A stretch of 7,977 nt of DNA from NCBI GenBank assembly GCA_017543165.1, contig JAFYGL010000625.1:1-7977 (forward strand), given 5' to 3'. The notes under the pieces are model-generated. The model was not told the origin of the DNA. It saw only the letters and a program-made list of their open reading frames with translations, and searched no databases. The stretch is from Victivallales bacterium (GTDB lineage: Bacteria > Verrucomicrobiota > Lentisphaeria > Oligosphaerales > Oligosphaeraceae). A program made the position numbers and the translations under genes. The stretch's first letter is position 1, and each line of letters starts with the position of its first letter. Positions 5,625-7,977 of the stretch are shown here, piece after piece.

Positions 5625-6980
5625 ATGCGAAATCCGATAAGCCTAATCACAGTCAATCCAGGCAATGCCATAGGCATAATCAAGCCAATGCATTGCGTGA
5701 ACAATGGTCCCGTATGCAGGCGCATTGGGAACCACCAGTACTTCAAGGCGGCTGGCATTCCATACGTAAGGTACCATGACACGGCCCACTGCGGCGCATA
5801 CGGCGGCCCGCATGTTGTGGATGTATGCCTGATTTTTCCTGACATGTCCAGGGAGCCAGAAGATGCATCCGCATACGACTTTCAGCTTACGGATGAACTG
5901 ATACAGCACACCCTTGCAGCGGATTCAAAGGTGTTCTACAGGCTTGGGGCGAGCATAGAGCACTGGTCAAAGAAATACAATACCTTGCCTCCCAAAGACT
6001 TCAAGAAGTGGGCGGCTGTCTGCGCCAAAATCATCGAGCACTACAACTATGGCTGGAACAATGGCTTCCACCACAACATAGAATATTGGGAAATCTGGAA
6101 CGAACCAGACCTGCGGGAAAGCATGCCGGCCCACCAGCGCCCAACCTGGGGAGGCACTGCACAGGAGTTCTTTGAACTATACAGCATCACCGCCAAACTG
6201 CTGAAAGAACGCTTTCCTGAAATCAAGGTAGGGGGGCCAGCTGTAAGCAGCCCCAAAACAGACTGGACTGGACGTTTTCTAAAATACCTGTCCCAAGAGA
6301 ATGAAAGGGTGCCTTTGGACTTCTTCTCCTGGCACAGATACACCACAGAACCACTTGAGATTCAGAAAAGTGCCGTTGAAATCCGCAAGGTTCTGGATAA
6401 TTTCGGCTACCCAGAAACCGAATGCATACTTGACGAGTACAACTATGTCCTGGACTGGATTGGAGAGGACTACATATACTCCTTCCAGACAATCGCAAAC
6501 GAAAAAGGCGCGGCATTCACGGCGGCTTGCTTCATCGCAGGGCAGAACAGTCCCCTTGACATGCTAATGTACTACGATGCAAGACCTGGCACGCCTTTCA
6601 ACGGAATGTTCGACCACATAAGCAAACGCCCCCTCAAGGGCTACTATCCTTTCCTCTACTTCTCGCAACTCTACAAGCTGGGCATGCAAATACAATGCGA
6701 CTGCGATGACCAGTCCATCTTCGCCCTTGCTGCCAAAGACAAAGACACTGGCAAGACTGCGATGCTCGTCGCCTACTATACTGATGAATTGGAGGCAAAG
6801 CCCAAGAACATCCACATCAACCTTGACAAATACAGGGACTTTGACTGCCGCATTGTCGATGCCACGCGCATGGACGGTCCATTCTTTCCAACCTGGTGCC
6901 CACACATTGAGAATTGGAGCGAAAACCATTTGGAATTCACGCTTAATCCCCAATCGGTGCTTCTGCTAATGGAAAAATAA
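5625..6980 (+). CDS. GH39-like glycoside hydrolase
   Basis: A 451-residue clan A-type (beta/alpha)8 glycosidase resembling family GH39 (beta-xylosidase / alpha-L-iduronidase). Visible landmarks: MHCVNNGPV (22-30) like the GH39 first strand, YVRYHD (47-52), YWEIWNEPDL (154-163) with E160 as the likely acid/base, FFSWHRYT (233-240), and ECILDEYNY (266-274) with E271 as the likely nucleophile. A C-terminal beta domain ends with a typical SVLLLM strand. The spacing of the two glutamates is close to that of known GH39 xylosidases. No signal peptide is seen, so it probably acts in the cytoplasm on imported oligosaccharides. An in-frame stop at 5601-5603 and no ATG between fix the first ATG, but no Shine-Dalgarno precedes it. 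The neighbours (AraC regulator, fucosidase) support glycan degradation; the exact substrate is not readable. Confidence 0.82.
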   Translation: MRNPISLITVNPGNAIGIIKPMHCVNNGPVCRRIGNHQYFKAAGIPYVRYHDTAHCGAYGGPHVVDVCLIFPDMSREPEDASAYDFQLTDELIQHTLAADSKVFYRLGASIEHWSKKYNTLPPKDFKKWAAVCAKIIEHYNYGWNNGFHHNIEYWEIWNEPDLRESMPAHQRPTWGGTAQEFFELYSITAKLLKERFPEIKVGGPAVSSPKTDWTGRFLKYLSQENERVPLDFFSWHRYTTEPLEIQKSAVEIRKVLDNFGYPETECILDEYNYVLDWIGEDYIYSFQTIANEKGAAFTAACFIAGQNSPLDMLMYYDARPGTPFNGMFDHISKRPLKGYYPFLYFSQLYKLGMQIQCDCDDQSIFALAAKDKDTGKTAMLVAYYTDELEAKPKNIHINLDKYRDFDCRIVDATRMDGPFFPTWCPHIENWSENHLEFTLNPQSVLLLMEK

Positions 6981-7028
6981 AGATAATGCAAATTTTATAT
7001 ATACCAACCAATAAAAGGAATCCACAAC

Positions 7029-7769
7029 ATGAAAACAAGTAAATCCACAAAAAGAAACAAGACCTTCACTTTGATTGAATTGCTGGTGGTGATAGCAATA
7101 ATCGCAATCCTGGCGGCGATGCTGCTGCCAGCGCTAAGCAAGGCAAGGGAGAAGTCCAGAAGCATAAGCTGCGTCAATAACCTGAAGGGACTCATGACCG
7201 TCAGCGCATTGTATGCGGATGACTTCGATGGCTATCTTTATGTGGGCGCCGCCGAGACCAACATTGTCCATCCATTCTGCGAAAAGACAGACTATGTGAA
7301 AGACAAGAGAATGCTGCTGTGTCCAGGACGGGCGCCATTCACAAAGCCAGGCTCAAAGACTGAAACATACGGCTCCAGGGGCGTCGAGGACATGCCTACA
7401 AGTTCCCCGCAGCAGAAAGTGCGACAGATCAAGTTGTTGCCAACGGACTTCAGCAGTGGTTCAGACATATATCATTGCTGGCTCATCGTGAAGAATGTGA
7501 TGCAACCATCCAACTGGTTCCAGTTTGGTGACAGCGCCATGGCGGACGGCAAGCAGCACAGCGGCATCAGGCTGACACAGAATAATAAAACATCCTATTT
7601 CTTCATGGCCCACTCGGCGCGCTGCAACGTGGGCTTCATTGACGGGCATGCTGGCAGTTTAAACGCGGGGGAATTTCTTTTCAATGCCAATCAGGAATAT
7701 AAAAACAACGCAGTGGGTGGCACACACCTTGCCTATCGCAATGAAGGCCTGGCCATTGTTTACAAATAG
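7029..7769 (+). CDS. Prepilin-type N-terminal / H-X9-DG domain protein (pseudopilin-like)
   Basis: A 246-residue type II secretion/type IV pilin-like protein. A short basic leader ([12 protein letters not shown]) precedes [24 protein letters not shown], with F13 as the expected mature N-terminus after prepilin peptidase and methylation, and E17 as the conserved Glu at +5. The -1 residue is Thr rather than the usual Gly. [19 protein letters not shown] follows, typical of the Lentisphaerota/Verrucomicrobiota families. Near the C-terminus, H195 and D205-G206 in [12 protein letters not shown] give the H-X9-DG prepilin-processing-associated motif. The mature protein is expected to be anchored in the inner membrane with a periplasmic domain. 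AAGGA nine bases upstream supports the start. It lies 48 bp after the GH39 stop, so co-transcription is possible, though a TATATA box (6998-7003) could give it its own promoter. Such proteins often neighbour hydrolases in these phyla; function is unknown. Confidence 0.9.
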   Translation: MKTSKSTKRNKTFTLIELLVVIAIIAILAAMLLPALSKAREKSRSISCVNNLKGLMTVSALYADDFDGYLYVGAAETNIVHPFCEKTDYVKDKRMLLCPGRAPFTKPGSKTETYGSRGVEDMPTSSPQQKVRQIKLLPTDFSSGSDIYHCWLIVKNVMQPSNWFQFGDSAMADGKQHSGIRLTQNNKTSYFFMAHSARCNVGFIDGHAGSLNAGEFLFNANQEYKNNAVGGTHLAYRNEGLAIVYK

Positions 7770-7780
7770 GGTTACAATGC

Positions 7781-7817
7781 GAGCGGGACTGTCGCGTCCA
7801 TGCTCATATTGCTTTTT
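7781..7817 (+). terminator. Possible intrinsic terminator after the prepilin-like gene
   Basis: GAGC (7781-7784) and GGAC (7786-7789) can pair with GTCC (7796-7799) and GCTC (7802-7805) around loop TGTCGC, with a small internal bulge. T5 at 7813-7817 follows seven bases later. The stem is interrupted and the T-run is set off from it, so termination may be partial. Confidence 0.4.
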
Positions 7818-7877
7818 CCTCAATAAGCATATAAATTATCTCTGTTGCCAAATTGATTTAATATAAGTTTTTTGACT

Positions 7878-7977
7878 ATGACGCTAAAACATTTCAAAGA
7901 TGAGCGGGACTGGTTTTTCCAAGCCCAGTATGGCATGTTCGTGCACTTTGGCCTCTACACCATCTTCGAGAAACAGG
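7878..7977 (+). CDS. Alpha-L-fucosidase-like (GH29) protein, N-terminal fragment
   Basis: Only the first 33 codons are present; the gene runs off the window. The protein begins MTLKHFKDERDWFFQAQYGMFVHFGLYTIFEKQ. The stretch W-F-x4-(F/Y)GMF(V/I)H(W/F)GLY is the hallmark start of the GH29 catalytic barrel, where the family reads close to WFRDARFGMFIHWGLYS. The expected reaction is release of terminal alpha-L-fucose from glycans. There is no signal peptide, so a cytoplasmic enzyme is expected. No Shine-Dalgarno is visible before the ATG, but the protein begins where family members usually do. It lies 108 bp after the prepilin-like gene, with a possible terminator between them, and may belong to the same carbohydrate locus. 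Confidence 0.75.
   Translation, partial: MTLKHFKDERDWFFQAQYGMFVHFGLYTIFEKQ

Noticed and set aside
6564..6953. 129-codon frame antisense to the GH39 gene
   Set aside because: It lies wholly within the hydrolase coding region, with no ribosome site and no recognisable protein features.
7781..7911. Repeat GAGCGGGACT at 7781-7790 and 7902-7911
   Set aside because: Only 10 bp. One copy is in a hairpin arm and the other is within the fucosidase coding sequence, so chance is the simplest explanation.

Overview
The window looks like a chromosomal segment of a Lentisphaerota (Victivallales-like) or closely related PVC-superphylum bacterium. The main clue is the prepilin-like protein at 7029-7769: its [25 protein letters not shown]-terminus, followed by SKAR, and its C-terminal H-X9-DG signature are typical of large protein families in Lentisphaerota, Verrucomicrobiota and Planctomycetota. 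Sugar-cleaving enzymes beside it fit a glycan-degrading, possibly gut, lifestyle. The phylum call is inference from protein style, not from a marker gene.

Layout. (1) 1-129: the 3' end of a phosphate acetyltransferase gene (pta), + strand. (2) 137-391: a tandem array of three near-identical 76-79 bp units lies between convergent genes. Each unit has a short palindrome and an A-tract/GC-stem/T-tract hairpin; a fourth copy of the palindrome closes the array. It reads as a triple, bidirectional terminator block. (3) 403-1728 (-): a stand-alone DegT/DnrJ/EryC1/StrS-type PLP aminotransferase. (4) 1729-2019: non-coding, with a perfect 9-bp GC palindrome and an 11-bp direct repeat. (5) 2020-4483 (-): a tight three-gene operon, transcribed in the order Na+/proline symporter (putP), exported nucleoredoxin-like thioredoxin, low-molecular-weight protein tyrosine phosphatase, with gaps of only 18-19 bp. 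(6) 4657-5451 (-): an AraC-family regulator, divergent from (7) 5625-6980 (+), a GH39-like glycoside hydrolase. The 173-bp region between them carries TTGCACAA twice, 20 bp apart, a plausible AraC-type operator. (8) 7029-7769 (+): the prepilin-like H-X9-DG protein. (9) 7878-7977 (+): the first 33 codons of a GH29-like alpha-L-fucosidase, cut by the window end.

How the parts may work together. Regulator, GH39 enzyme, prepilin-like protein and fucosidase look like a small carbohydrate-utilisation locus in which the AraC protein senses a sugar and controls the divergent hydrolase genes. Neither hydrolase shows a signal peptide, so they would act on imported oligosaccharides; no sugar transporter is visible here. 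The putP operon and the aminotransferase are independent units on the minus strand.

The most unusual feature is the 137-391 array, whose stems show base changes that largely keep pairing. Second is the regulatory region 5452-5624. No CRISPR, tRNA, rRNA, insertion sequence or phage gene was seen.
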